The position numbers were made by a program, and so were the translations under genes. Under the pieces are notes generated by a model. The model worked only from the letters and a program-made list of their open reading frames with translations, had not been told where the DNA came from and did not search any database. From Gammaproteobacteria bacterium (lineage in GTDB: Bacteria > Pseudomonadota > Gammaproteobacteria > Pseudomonadales > Azotimanducaceae), in contig JAPOXO010000008.1 in assembly GCA_026707045.1 (NCBI GenBank), forward strand, positions 1 through 53,289: 53,289 bases of DNA, given 5' to 3'. This document shows, one piece after another, positions 33,306 to 43,750 of this stretch; the stretch's first letter is position 1; each line of letters begins with the position of its first letter.

Positions 33306-34730
33306 TCATCGCAGCAATCCATTCAATCGCGCCGCAATTCTAAGCAAGCCCTCCGGTGCGTGTTTTCTTCTCCGACTTCCAGAGGCAAGGCGAATTGCTT
33401 CGGTTCGCGTTGGGTATACATGAAGTGTGGACAAGACTTTGTTCATGCCGTAACCATGTGTCATGGCGTTTATGCAACTGCTAATCAAATCGCCTGCACT
33501 TTGTCCCACGATGCACGCACCCAGCAGCCGATCAGACTTCGGTTTCGTCAAGAGTTTTACGAAGCCTTCCGTCGATCCATCGGTAATTGCACGATCCACT
33601 TCATTGAATTTATGCTCGGTCACCTCAAAGGGAATACTCCGTTCCTTCAACTGAGTTTCGTTCAATCCCACGCGAGCAACCTCTGGATCGGTAAAGGTTG
33701 TCCAAGCGATAACATTGGAGTCAAAACTGAACCTCCAGAATGGGCGAAGTAGCGCATTCATGGCCGCATACCAAGCTTGATGTGATGCCATATGAGTAAA
33801 TTGATAGGGACCAACGACATCACCGCACGCATAGATCGAGCGAATTCGACTTTGGAGATAGTCATTTACATCAATGGAGCCGTCTTCGTTTCTCACCACT
33901 CCAACTTCTGACAGTCCCATATTCTCTCCCCTAGGAGACCTTCCCGTAGCAACCAAGACTCTATCGAAATCCAGCTGCTCGTGCACGCTACCATTCACGA
34001 CAGTCAATTGATTGTCGCTACACCTAGCGGCTCTATGTCCAGTCAGCACTCGGATGCCTTCTGTCTTGAACTTGTTTGCAATCAAATTTGAGACATCGTC
34101 ATCCTCAATGGGAAGCAAACGATCCATCTGCTCCACAACACTAACTTCGCTTCCCAGCCGAGCAAATGCTTGTGCCAATTCGCAACCGATTGGACCTCCT
34201 CCAATAACTACCAGTCTTTTTGGAAGCTCCTGAATTTCCCACAAATTCTCTGATGTGAGAGGATTGGATTCACGCAATCCAGGTACGGGAGGAATCTGAG
34301 GCTCCGCTCCGATTGCAAGCACTATACTTCGCGATGAAATCTCTCGACCGTTGACTTGAACTCTATGCGGATCGACTAGCTGAGCATGTCCCTTAATGCA
34401 TTCCACGCCTAGTTCTGTATAGCGTTCAATAGAGTCGTTAGGCTCAATTTCCTTGATGGCAGATCGAATACGAAGCATTATTCGGTCAAAATCTATGTTC
34501 ACTTCCGAGGAATTGATTCCAAATTCGTCCGAATGCCGCACGGCATGCGCAACTCTGGCCGAAGAAATGAGTGTCTTGCTCGGTACGCAGCCTGTATTTA
34601 GGCAATCGCCGCCCATGCGATCTTCCTCAATAAGAACCACTTTGGCACGTACGGTTGCACCGATTAACGATGCAATGAGTCCTGCGCTTCCTGCACCCAC
34701 AACAACGAGGTTGTTCTCATACCGAGCCAT
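33306..34730 (-). CDS. pyridine nucleotide-disulfide oxidoreductase (mercuric reductase-like)
   Basis: Class I flavoprotein disulfide reductase of 474 residues. FAD motif VVGAGSAGL (about 9-17), redox-active pair GGDCLNTGCVPSK, NAD(P) motif VVIGGGPIGCELAQAF, FAD motif SIYACGDV, and the C-terminal interface with STLHVYPTRTEA. This resembles the group often called mercuric reductase or dihydrolipoamide dehydrogenase-like; there is no HMA domain and no terminal Cys pair, so mercury reduction is not supported. ATG 34730 has AGGAG 9 nt upstream; the reading from 34886 would run into the hemB start on the other strand. Confidence 0.9.
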   Translation of the reverse strand: MARYENNLVVVGAGSAGLIASLIGATVRAKVVLIEEDRMGGDCLNTGCVPSKTLISSARVAHAVRHSDEFGINSSEVNIDFDRIMLRIRSAIKEIEPNDSIERYTELGVECIKGHAQLVDPHRVQVNGREISSRSIVLAIGAEPQIPPVPGLRESNPLTSENLWEIQELPKRLVVIGGGPIGCELAQAFARLGSEVSVVEQMDRLLPIEDDDVSNLIANKFKTEGIRVLTGHRAARCSDNQLTVVNGSVHEQLDFDRVLVATGRSPRGENMGLSEVGVVRNEDGSIDVNDYLQSRIRSIYACGDVVGPYQFTHMASHQAWYAAMNALLRPFWRFSFDSNVIAWTTFTDPEVARVGLNETQLKERSIPFEVTEHKFNEVDRAITDGSTEGFVKLLTKPKSDRLLGACIVGQSAGDLISSCINAMTHGYGMNKVLSTLHVYPTRTEAIRLASGSRRRKHAPEGLLRIAARLNGLLR

Positions 34731-34739
34731 GTATTCCCA

Positions 34740-34744
34740 CTCCT
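34740..34744 (-). promoter_or_regulatory. Shine-Dalgarno site deciding ATG 34730
   Basis: AGGAG (within AGAGGAG) on the minus strand, 9 nt before ATG 34730. It removes a 52-codon upstream extension. Confidence 0.6.
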
Positions 34745-34878
34745 CTTCTAGGTCCAAGCGTCCGATGTTACCTATGGCAAAATAGGTTTGCGCTCTGCAA
34801 CTGAGCGGAGTTTTCGCACAAGTGGCAACATTCTCCGCTCGAAAGATTTTTTCCGCCAAAGAGAACATCAAATCATAA

Positions 34879-35880
<1,002 letters not shown>

Positions 35881-35888
35881 AACTAAGA

Positions 35889-37271
35889 CTAGATGCGGGA
35901 CCGGGCTTGTTCGATCTCTCGTTTGACAGATGTCGGAGACGTACCTCCAACCGTGTCACGAGCATTTACCGATCCTACGACTGAAAGACTCGAAAAGACC
36001 GACTCGTCAAATCGACTGTCGACTTGGAGAAGCTGTTCAAGCGGCATTTCGTCAAGCCGTATGTTTTTTGACTCCGCTAAAGCGACAACTTCTCCCACTA
36101 TCTCATGAGCTTCCCGAAAGGGTACACTTCGTCTAACTAACCAATCCGCTAGATCAGTCGCTGTCGAGTAGCCTTGCTCTGCACATTCGCGCATTCGTTG
36201 AGAGTTGGGCTGCATTTCTGGGATCATTTCACAAAGAGCCTGAAGACATTCAGACAGGGTGTCGACAGCATCAAATATTGGCTCTTTGTCTTCCTGATTG
36301 TCCCTGTTGTATGCAAGCGGCTGGCTTTTTGTCAACGTAAGCAACGCCACTAGGTCGCCAACGATGCGTCCAGACTTGCCACGGATCAGCTCAGGAACGT
36401 CTGGATTCCGTTTTTGCGGCATGATGCTGGATCCTGTACAGAATGAATCCGGTAGTCGAACGAATCCAAAGATGTCCGAACACCAGACGATGATTTCTTC
36501 ACACCATCGTGTTATGTGAATTGCCGTCGTACTCGCGACCGAGGTAAATTCCACTGCGAAGTCTCGATCGCTAACCGCATCGAGAGAATTTCTGCACAGA
36601 GACTCAAAACCAAGTTCAATTGCTATTTGCTCTCGCGGAATCGAAAAGCTAGATCCAGCTAACGCAGCTGCTCCCAGTGGCGACATGTTGATTCGTTTAC
36701 GGCAATCGCGCAGGCGAGATCGATCGCGCAACATCATCTCGAACCAAGCCATCATATGGTGTCCAAACGTGATCGGTTGTGCAATTTGCATATGCGTGAA
36801 GCCGGGCATGATAGTGTCGGTGTACTTTTCAGCACAATCCAGAATCACTTGGAGCAGGCAGGTCATCTGCTCGTCAATTCGATCCACTTCATGCCTAAGC
36901 CATAGTCGCATGTCCGTGGCAACTTGATCATTCCTCGAGCGACCCGTATGAAGTTTCTTGCCCAGTTCTCCAACCAGTTCCACGAGTCGAAATTCAATAT
37001 TGGAATGGACATCCTCTCGCTCTGTAGACCAGATGAATTCGTCCGCTTCGATCTCCGTACGGATCTTTTCAAGCCCGACAACGATTGCATCGCGCTCATC
37101 ACTGGTTAGAACGCCCGCTTCGACAAGGCCGTTTGCGTGAGCCATCGATCCCTGAATGTCAAAGGGATACAACCGATAGTCAAAACTAACGGACTGGGTA
37201 AACTTCTCAACGAAAGAATCAGTCTCTGCCGAGAACCGACCACCCCAAGTTTTTCCAGAATTACTAGCCAT
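35889..37271 (-). CDS. argH: argininosuccinate lyase
   Basis: Last enzyme of arginine biosynthesis; splits argininosuccinate to arginine and fumarate. Length 460 is standard. Signatures: WGGRFSAETD near the N-terminus, VHSNIEFRLVELVG, HTGRSRNDQVATDMRLW, the family motif GSSIMPQKRNPD carrying the catalytic Ser loop, and ANSEQ-equivalent residues in the last third. ATG start. It is divergent from hemC, an arrangement known in Pseudomonas and relatives. Confidence 0.98.
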   Translation of the reverse strand: MASNSGKTWGGRFSAETDSFVEKFTQSVSFDYRLYPFDIQGSMAHANGLVEAGVLTSDERDAIVVGLEKIRTEIEADEFIWSTEREDVHSNIEFRLVELVGELGKKLHTGRSRNDQVATDMRLWLRHEVDRIDEQMTCLLQVILDCAEKYTDTIMPGFTHMQIAQPITFGHHMMAWFEMMLRDRSRLRDCRKRINMSPLGAAALAGSSFSIPREQIAIELGFESLCRNSLDAVSDRDFAVEFTSVASTTAIHITRWCEEIIVWCSDIFGFVRLPDSFCTGSSIMPQKRNPDVPELIRGKSGRIVGDLVALLTLTKSQPLAYNRDNQEDKEPIFDAVDTLSECLQALCEMIPEMQPNSQRMRECAEQGYSTATDLADWLVRRSVPFREAHEIVGEVVALAESKNIRLDEMPLEQLLQVDSRFDESVFSSLSVVGSVNARDTVGGTSPTSVKREIEQARSRI

Positions 37272-37647
37272 TCTCTTGCAATTTACGAGCTGCGCTGTTG
37301 AACATATGAACGTTCAGTCACTTCAAAAGGTCCAGCAATTGGACAGATTGCTTGATGAATCAACATTTTTCGATTTCTACGCGGACTCGTCCCACTAGTC
37401 CAAGTTGCTGATATTACTATTGTGTTGTTTGGTTTCCACGCCACTAAACAAGCCTTAGTCCATGCGAATCTCGTGGTAATCGACTCGATTGTGCCAGTTG
37501 CTCGTGCAGAATCATCCGAAGTTCACTCCGTACCTCTTATACTCAGTGCCCAACCAAGTGCGAGAAGCGATTTCTCGATTTCGGTCTGTTAGACAAGCAC
37601 CGATACTAGCTCGACCACGCTTCTTAAGAGATGCAATTCGACAATCC
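37272..37647. other. argH-hemC divergent intergenic region
   Basis: 376 bp that must hold the argH and hemC promoters. The frame of hemC is open upstream to 37489 but without family residues. The only distinct element is the palindrome at 37307-37316. Confidence 0.4.
37307..37316. promoter_or_regulatory. palindrome TGAACGTTCA near the argH start
   Basis: A perfect 10-bp palindrome 36 bp upstream of the argH ATG, preceded by a second GAAC half-site. It may be an operator. Chance is a real alternative, and it does not match an ArgR box. Confidence 0.25.
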
Positions 37648-38553
37648 ATGACCCAGAGAATTCGCATAGCGACTCGTAAGAGCAAGTTGGCCATGCAACA
37701 GGCCAACTACATTCGAATCTTGCTTCAACGTTTCAACCGTGATTTGGAAGTTGAGATCTTGGGTGTTGTAACAACCGGTGACAAGTCTGCACAAGATATC
37801 GGTTTTCAAATGTCCGGCAAAGGAGACTTCTTGAAAGAGATTGAGACCGAATTGTTTGCTGAAACGGCAGATCTCGCTATCCACAGCATGAAAGATGTAC
37901 CGGCTCAGCTTCCAGATGGACTCACTGTTAGCGCTATCGGACCTCGATTAGATCCAACCGACGCTCTAGCCGGTATCGACTCCTTGAGCAATCTCCCAGC
38001 CAATGCGAGGATAGGAACTTCAAGCTCTCGTAGACGCGCCCTACTACGCCACGTCTACAAAAAGACCAATGTACAGCCAGTTCGCGGCAATGTGGACACT
38101 CGTCTTCAAAAGTTGGATCATGGCAAATTCGATGCTCTCGTCTTGGCTACATCCGGTCTTCTTCGCCTTGGATTGGACAACCGGATTGGAACTCGTCTTA
38201 ACCCATCCATTTTTGTTCCCGCTGCTGGACAAGGACAACTTGCAGTTGAGTATCGAAACGACGACGACAGAATAAAAAAGCTCGTGAGCACATTGGAAGT
38301 GCCGGACACATCACTAGCCTCATATTGTGAACGTGATGTTGTAAATGAATTGGGTGCCGACTGCACAACGCCTATTGGTGTGTATTGCGAACCGATTGAT
38401 CAAGGGTTTCATATTCTCTGTATCGTCTTGGATTCAAGGGGCGAGCACTCGGTAAAAGTTTCTTTTTTTGACGAAAGTCCATCCAAACTTGCAAAGAAAG
38501 CTGTGCGCAGCCTATTGTCCATGGGTGCGCGAGACCTATTCGAGGCAGCATGA
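37648..38553 (+). CDS. hemC: hydroxymethylbilane synthase (porphobilinogen deaminase)
   Basis: Polymerises four porphobilinogens into hydroxymethylbilane. Length is 301 from ATG 37648, where MTQRIRIATRKSKLAMQQA matches the family N-terminus. Signatures: VTTGDK, GKGDFLKEIE, HSMKDVPAQLP, IGTSSSRRRA, RGNVDTRLQKLD and the dipyrromethane-attachment Cys in ELGADCTTPIG. The stop overlaps the start of hemD (ATGA), indicating coupled translation. Unlike in Pseudomonas or E. coli, hemX and hemY do not follow. Confidence 0.97.
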   Translation: MTQRIRIATRKSKLAMQQANYIRILLQRFNRDLEVEILGVVTTGDKSAQDIGFQMSGKGDFLKEIETELFAETADLAIHSMKDVPAQLPDGLTVSAIGPRLDPTDALAGIDSLSNLPANARIGTSSSRRRALLRHVYKKTNVQPVRGNVDTRLQKLDHGKFDALVLATSGLLRLGLDNRIGTRLNPSIFVPAAGQGQLAVEYRNDDDRIKKLVSTLEVPDTSLASYCERDVVNELGADCTTPIGVYCEPIDQGFHILCIVLDSRGEHSVKVSFFDESPSKLAKKAVRSLLSMGARDLFEAA

Positions 38554-39233
38554 AGCGTGTCTGGATTACTCGCACAGAACCTGGTGCTTCTCAACTTGGT
38601 TCGCACCTAGCTAAAGCGGGCTTCTTACCGTTGGTCGCTCCGGCTGTAAAGATCCAATCGGTTGACGGATCGCCGCCTACCGAATCGATTGATTGTTGGA
38701 CGTTCTTATCCGTTCACGCGGTGCTTTCTGCCATGGAAATGGGATGGAATTCGTTCGGAACCTGCGTCGCCATTGGGCCCGCAACACAAAACGCTTTACG
38801 GCAATATACGGCTTCCACACTGGTTCCTGATGAGCACACTTCCGAAGGACTCTTCGAACTGTTGCAAAACAAGCTCAAATCGGGATCGAGAATCTGCTTG
38901 GTGGCTGGGAAGAATGGCAGAAAAGATCTTGAAGTGTGGTTAAGCGATGTTGGATTCGATGTCGTTCGATGGCCTGTGTACGAACGTATGCAGCAACCAG
39001 TACAAGTCGATGCATCCAAACTTCATGCCGTCATTGCCAGCAGCGCATTTGTCCTTCCCGTGATTCTCGACACTCTTCGGCAACAGCATTTGATCTGGCA
39101 CAATCATCCTCCGTTGGTTGTACCTTCAGAACGAATTGCTGGACATGCGCGAGAACTGGGATTTCGAAACGTGTTAGTTTCCGAAGGTGCTTCCAATTCT
39201 GCGGTTCGCAGCACGTTAGAGAACCAAATCTAG
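38550..39233 (+). CDS. hemD: uroporphyrinogen-III synthase
   Basis: Closes and rearranges hydroxymethylbilane to uroporphyrinogen III. This family diverges strongly; evidence is the N-terminal TRTEPGASQLGSHLAKAG, the FLSVHAVL segment for the usual (F)TS.nav, VAIGPATQNAL, TSEGLFELL, WPVYER and the overlap with hemC. Length 227 is somewhat short of the usual 240-260. Downstream of it lies an unrelated crotonase-fold gene, 101 bp away. Confidence 0.9.
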   Translation: MKRVWITRTEPGASQLGSHLAKAGFLPLVAPAVKIQSVDGSPPTESIDCWTFLSVHAVLSAMEMGWNSFGTCVAIGPATQNALRQYTASTLVPDEHTSEGLFELLQNKLKSGSRICLVAGKNGRKDLEVWLSDVGFDVVRWPVYERMQQPVQVDASKLHAVIASSAFVLPVILDTLRQQHLIWHNHPPLVVPSERIAGHARELGFRNVLVSEGASNSAVRSTLENQI

Positions 39234-39334
39234 GCCAGAGAATCGAGAGTTCCTAGGCCACAGCCTTCCGACTGCACATGACATAGACACAATCTGGTTA
39301 GACTAGACAATTCATTTGCAAGGTATGACCGTCC

Positions 39335-40111
39335 ATGTCTGAATACGAAACCGTCCTCTATGAAGTGGAGGGGAATCTAGCAACCGTAACTCTGAACCGA
39401 CCGGAAAGCTTGAATGGCATCACTGGAACACTTATGAGAGAGCTATATCAGTGTCTCAATGAAGTTGCACTCGATGCAAACATAAGAGTGGTCATGTTCA
39501 CCGGTGCGGGCAGGGCATTTTGTCCAGGAGTCGACTTGAAAGCGTCCACAAGCGGAAAGTCTCAAGAACCAAGTCGGCGAGAGTACTTCCACATTACGTC
39601 GCTACTGCATGAAATGCCGAAAGTGACTATTGCTGCAATCAATGGAGCATGCGCTGGGGCAGGATTTGGTTGGGCGTGTGCATGCGATCTTCGATACGCG
39701 TCCGATCGAGCAATGTTCAACTCTGCGTTTCTAGGCGTTGGAATTTCTGGAGACATGGCTGGACCATGGCTGCTCCCTCGAATCGTCGGTGCGACCAAGG
39801 CACGCGAACTATTCTTCATGTCTCAAAAGTTCGATGCTAACGAAGCGGAACGTATCGGATTGGTTCTCAAAGTCTTTCCAGACTTGCTGCTTCGCGAAGA
39901 GGTTAGAGCAATCGCATTGCGCTTGTCGAAGTCAGCTCCTCTAGCAATCGGCGAGATGAAAAAGAACTTCATCAATGCGGAAAGCATGCCACTCCGGGAC
40001 TATATAGAACTCGAAACCGAACGTCACACTCGAACAGGTGCTAGTGAGGATTCCCGGGAGGCAATGCGAGCTTTCGTAGAAAAGAGAGAACCTAAATTTG
40101 TCGGTCGCTAA
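39335..40111 (+). CDS. enoyl-CoA hydratase/isomerase family protein
   Basis: Crotonase-fold protein of 258 residues. Marks: VTLNRPESLNGIT, AFCPGVDLKAS, KVTIAAINGACAGAGFGWACACDLRYAS and REPKFVGR at the end. The first Glu position is not Glu (GAGFGWAC), while GVGISGDMAGPWLLPR has an Asp near the second position, as in PaaG-type isomerases. Isomerisation of an unsaturated acyl-CoA is therefore more likely than hydration (inference). It ends 72 bp from the convergent rho gene. Confidence 0.9.
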   Translation: MSEYETVLYEVEGNLATVTLNRPESLNGITGTLMRELYQCLNEVALDANIRVVMFTGAGRAFCPGVDLKASTSGKSQEPSRREYFHITSLLHEMPKVTIAAINGACAGAGFGWACACDLRYASDRAMFNSAFLGVGISGDMAGPWLLPRIVGATKARELFFMSQKFDANEAERIGLVLKVFPDLLLREEVRAIALRLSKSAPLAIGEMKKNFINAESMPLRDYIELETERHTRTGASEDSREAMRAFVEKREPKFVGR

Positions 40112-40183
40112 GGCAGCCGAGCTACATTTCGATGGATTCTGACTGCACGCCAATCCATGGGGAATTGGCATTGGAATGCTGGC

Positions 40184-41470
40184 TTAAGAGTTTTTCTTTG
40201 GTGGAGGTACTGACTTCATCGCATTGAAGAACTCTGCATTTGTGACTGTGTTCTTCAATCGATCGACAAGAAACTCGATCGCATCTATGTCGTCCATGTC
40301 GTGCAGGAACTTGCGTAGGATCCATACACGTTGAAGCTCCTCCTCATTCAAAAGCAGCTCTTCGTGTCTTGTACCCGAGCGCCTAATGTTGATGGAGGGA
40401 TAGATTCGCTTTTCTGCGATGTGCCGCTCGAGGTGTATTTCCTGATTGCCGCGTCCTTTGAACTCCTCGTAGATTACTTCGTCCATACGCGATCCTGTAT
40501 CAATCAAGGCCGTCGCAATGATGGATAGACTTCCACCTTCGACAAAATTGCGGGCTGCACCAAAAAATCGCTTCGGTCGTTCAAGAGCATTTGAATCCAC
40601 ACCGCCAGTAAGTACCTTCCCACTGGACGGCACGGTGTTGTTGAATGCTCGAGCCAATCGAGTAATCGAATCCAGAAGTATCACGACATCCCGCTTCTGC
40701 TCCACCATGCGTTTCGCTTTCTCGATGACCATTTCAGAAACTTGCACGTGGCGTGTTGGGGGTTCATCAAACGTACTTGCAACTACTTCCCCTCGAACCA
40801 AGCGTTGCATCTCAGTAACTTCCTCTGGTCGCTCATCAATCAGCAATACGATTAGCGCTACGTCGGGGTGATTTGCCGCAATTGACTGAGCTATTGCTTG
40901 AAGCATCAGGGTCTTGCCGGCCTTCGGAGGCGATACGATCAGGGCACGCTGTCCTTTTCCGATAGGAGCTATGAGGTCGACGATTCGACCCGAAAGATCT
41001 TCAGTACTACCATTGCCGCGTTCTAACGTATAACGCCAGTTAGGGAATTGTGGGGTGAGATTCTCAAAAAGTATTTGACGAAGTTTTGTTTCTCGATCCG
41101 CAGGTGTGCTGTTGACGGCATCGATTTTCAGCAGAGCAAAATATCTTTCGCCATTTCGCGGAGCACGAACTTTTCCAGAAATATTGTCTCCTGTTCGGAG
41201 ATTAAATCGACGAATCTGGGTCTGTGAGACATAGATATCATCCGGACCAGCCAGATAGCTCGCGTAAGGTGAACGAAGGAAACCAAATCCATCTTGCAGG
41301 ACTTCCAACGTTCCATCACCGAAAATCTCCACTCCGTTCTTCGACTGCTTTCGAAGTATTTGCGTGATGATTTCCTGTCTTCGGGCCCTTCCGAGATTCT
41401 CTATCCCGATGCCTTCTGCGAGCTCGACAAGCTCGGGTATGGGACATCGTTTCAGGTCGCTAAGATTCAT
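40184..41470 (-). CDS. rho: transcription termination factor Rho
   Basis: Hexameric RNA-dependent ATPase that ends transcription. Length 428 from ATG 41470, whose [19 protein letters not shown] matches the canonical N-terminus; an in-frame start at 41509 adds 13 residues with no family match. Signatures: [22 protein letters not shown] (oligonucleotide-binding fold), Walker [56 protein letters not shown]. All key residues are present. It lies downstream of trxA on the same strand, as in many gammaproteobacteria, with a 370-bp leader containing a perfect hairpin. Confidence 0.98.
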   Translation of the reverse strand: MNLSDLKRCPIPELVELAEGIGIENLGRARRQEIITQILRKQSKNGVEIFGDGTLEVLQDGFGFLRSPYASYLAGPDDIYVSQTQIRRFNLRTGDNISGKVRAPRNGERYFALLKIDAVNSTPADRETKLRQILFENLTPQFPNWRYTLERGNGSTEDLSGRIVDLIAPIGKGQRALIVSPPKAGKTLMLQAIAQSIAANHPDVALIVLLIDERPEEVTEMQRLVRGEVVASTFDEPPTRHVQVSEMVIEKAKRMVEQKRDVVILLDSITRLARAFNNTVPSSGKVLTGGVDSNALERPKRFFGAARNFVEGGSLSIIATALIDTGSRMDEVIYEEFKGRGNQEIHLERHIAEKRIYPSINIRRSGTRHEELLLNEEELQRVWILRKFLHDMDDIDAIEFLVDRLKNTVTNAEFFNAMKSVPPPKKNS

Positions 41471-41840
41471 TGATTCTGTTTGCCTAACGGCGGCAGGTTG
41501 AGGGGTCATAAGCGTGTAGTTAGGTTGAAGTAAGGGGATCTCCCTGTGAGATACGCAGGGAGATGCGAAGGGAATTCATGTTCAATTTAGCACGTTTCCA
41601 AACATCCGTCCAGTGATTTCATCATTTTGCTTCCCAGATTGGATTGGATGTATTCAAAAGTTCTCACAGTGAATTGCCTTGGTTTATCTCGTCATGTGCG
41701 CCAATTCGGCCACCAAGCGCAGAGGAAACCAAGAGGAAACAAGGTTTCGACAGAAACCCTGACAGCATTTTACGGGAATTTCTTGCGGCCGATCAAATAA
41801 CAGATAAAGTCGAGGTTAATTTTCCGCTGACAATTGCACT
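41471..41840 (-). other. rho leader / trxA-rho spacer
   Basis: A 370-bp spacer on the side read into rho. It holds the hairpin at 41538-41564 and a short open frame on the opposite strand (41644-41844) without family features. Rho genes are known to be autoregulated through their leader, so a regulatory role is plausible. Confidence 0.45.
41538..41564 (-). promoter_or_regulatory. perfect inverted repeat in the rho leader
   Basis: ATCTCCCTG (41538-41546) and CAGGGAGAT (41556-41564) form a 9-bp stem with a 9-nt loop, about 68 bp before the rho ATG. No T-run follows in the reading direction, so it is not a simple intrinsic terminator; a leader or attenuator element is possible. Confidence 0.45.
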
Positions 41841-42167
41841 CTAAATATTGCTATCAATGAATGCTGCTAGTTGGGATTTTGACAAAGCACCAACTTTCGT
41901 GGCTTCAACTTGCCCACCGCGAAACAGCATCAATGTCGGAATGCCACGAACCCCATATTTCGTCGGGGTCTCAGTATTGTCGTCTATATCGATCTTGCAA
42001 ATCTTCACGCGATCGGCGTATTCTTCGGCAATTTCTTCCAAAATCGGTGCGATCATTTTGCAAGGTCCACACCATTCGGCCCAATAATCCACAAGGACCG
42101 GAGTATCGGACTCCAATACATCCGTACTCCAAGACGAATCGGTGACGTGATGAATGTTTTCGTTCAT
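41841..42167 (-). CDS. trxA: thioredoxin
   Basis: General disulfide reductase of 108 residues with active site WCGPC (Cys33, Cys36), [14 protein letters not shown], the cis-Pro loop [12 protein letters not shown] and a typical C-terminal helix. It supplies electrons to MsrA and others. GGAGG lies 5 nt before the ATG. It precedes rho on the same strand, a conserved arrangement. Confidence 0.98.
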   Translation of the reverse strand: MNENIHHVTDSSWSTDVLESDTPVLVDYWAEWCGPCKMIAPILEEIAEEYADRVKICKIDIDDNTETPTKYGVRGIPTLMLFRGGQVEATKVGALSKSQLAAFIDSNI

Positions 42168-42393
42168 GTGAACCTCCAGATCTTGAAAATAATTATAGTT
42201 CGACTACCTACATAGAACGCACTGACGAACTTCCGACTGCAGTGCTAGACCTCTGCAAGTTTCATCGTTCGACAATCCAAAACCATGAAAGTTTGCTCTC
42301 TTTGACTAGCCCTCAGTAACCTTTTCCAATCGCATCTAATACACAGTGGTTCGCTATACTGCATGCCTTCCTATAACCTGATGTGCAAAGACC

Positions 42394-42522
42394 GTGCGCA
42401 AAGTTCTGTTGCTACTCATTTGCTTGGCAGTGCTTTGCGGATGTGGGTTCAAGGGCCCCTTAGAACTTCCCAGTCCAATCCCAGACGAGTCCGAGCCAGA
42501 TAATGCCCCTGCGTCGAGTTAA
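42394..42522 (+). CDS. lptM: LptM/YifL-like small lipoprotein
   Basis: A 42-codon gene starting with GTG. The product has a hydrophobic signal (KVLLLLICLAVLCGC) with a lipobox ending in Cys17 (VLCGC), followed by GFKGPLELP, the diagnostic motif of LptM (YifL, LppL). In E. coli LptM binds the LptD-LptE translocon and promotes correct disulfides in LptD. It overlaps the lysA start by 20 bp, and is placed as in other gammaproteobacteria immediately before lysA-dapF. The tail (PIPDESEPDNAPASS) is typical. Too short for most gene finders. Confidence 0.9.
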   Translation: MRKVLLLLICLAVLCGCGFKGPLELPSPIPDESEPDNAPASS

Positions 42523-43750
42523 CGGCACTCTTCAAATTGACGACATCCCCATTCCAAAAATCGTGGAATTTGTTGGGACTCCGGTCTACGCCTATTCCTG
42601 GCAAACCCTTGAAGAACGCTACCACTGGTTTGAGTCGTGCTTTTCTGGTATTCCGCATCGTACTCACTACGCGGTTAAAGCAAATTCGAACCTAGCCATT
42701 TTGCGACGTCTAGCAGAATTAGGAGCGGGGTTCGACATTGTCTCCGGTGGCGAGCTCGAACGCGTCCTAAGATCGGGTGCACCTCCAGCCCACGTTGTTT
42801 ACTCTGGTGTGGGCAAGTCCACTGAAGAGCTTTCCTTCGCGCTCAAGACAGGCATCGGGTGCATCAATGTTGAAAGCACATCGGAGTTTGATCGGGTTTC
42901 TCAACTAGGCAAGACATTGAACATTCGTCCGAATATCGCCTTTAGAGTCAATCCTGAAATCGATGCGGATACAAACCCATACTTGGCCACAGCTCTATCA
43001 AATAGCAAGTTTGGATTGAGTGAGAAAGAAGTGCTTGAAACCGCATGCAGATCAAAGAGTTCACCCCATATAAATGTCATAGGAGTCGCATGTCACCTTG
43101 GATCGCAGATCTCATCGGTCAATCCCTATGGGACCGCAATAGCCGATTTGCTGAAGCTCGTTGATCAACTACAAGAAATTGGTATGGATTTGCACTATAT
43201 CAATGTAGGAGGGGGATTTGGCATCAGCTATGACTTGGAGAAGGAGCTACAGATCGCTGAGCTTGCGAGTGTACTCTCCAAACAACTGGCGAATCGGTCG
43301 CAAGTTCTATGTTTGGAACCTGGACGATTTCTCATTGGTCCAGCGGGAACTTTGATCTCTCGAGTCGAGTATCTCAAAGTTAATGATCAGAACACTCGCC
43401 CGAATTTTGCAGTTGTCGATGCTGCCATGAACGACTTGATTAGACCTGCTCTCTACAAAGCAAGGCACGACATCGAGATAGTCCTAGACTCCAATGCTCC
43501 CTGCAAGAAGTGGAATATTGTTGGACCTGTCTGCGAGTCTGCTGATTTCCTGGGATTGGATCGTTTGTTGTCGATAAGCGAAGGCGATTTGATTGCAATC
43601 AAAGATGTCGGCGCCTACGGATTTGTACAAAGTTCCAACTACAACTCTCGCACACGGGTTGCGGAAGTGCTAGTTGACGGTTCGAAAATGAACCTGATTC
43701 GAGAGAGGGAGACCATGGATGACCAACTCAGAAGAGAGCGATTTGCATAG
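42503..43750 (+). CDS. lysA: diaminopimelate decarboxylase
   Basis: PLP enzyme, last step of lysine biosynthesis. Length 415. PLP Lys59 in HYAVKANSN, GAGFDIVSGGEL, CHLGSQI, GGGFGISY, CLEPGRFLIG and the catalytic-Cys region GPVCESADFLG are all intact. Its ATG lies inside lptM. The stop is directly followed by the dapF ATG, so lptM-lysA-dapF form one transcript (inference from spacing). Confidence 0.98.
   Translation: MPLRRVNGTLQIDDIPIPKIVEFVGTPVYAYSWQTLEERYHWFESCFSGIPHRTHYAVKANSNLAILRRLAELGAGFDIVSGGELERVLRSGAPPAHVVYSGVGKSTEELSFALKTGIGCINVESTSEFDRVSQLGKTLNIRPNIAFRVNPEIDADTNPYLATALSNSKFGLSEKEVLETACRSKSSPHINVIGVACHLGSQISSVNPYGTAIADLLKLVDQLQEIGMDLHYINVGGGFGISYDLEKELQIAELASVLSKQLANRSQVLCLEPGRFLIGPAGTLISRVEYLKVNDQNTRPNFAVVDAAMNDLIRPALYKARHDIEIVLDSNAPCKKWNIVGPVCESADFLGLDRLLSISEGDLIAIKDVGAYGFVQSSNYNSRTRVAEVLVDGSKMNLIRERETMDDQLRRERFA

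Noticed and set aside
33306..34730. mercuric reductase activity for the disulfide oxidoreductase
   Set aside because: No HMA domain, no terminal Cys pair and no mer genes nearby.
40149..40169. GCCAAT/ATTGGC between a crotonase-fold gene and rho as a terminator
   Set aside because: The stem has six base pairs and no T-run follows directly on either strand.
41644..41844. 66-codon plus-strand ORF in the trxA-rho spacer
   Set aside because: It has no ribosome site or family match and lies in a likely regulatory leader.
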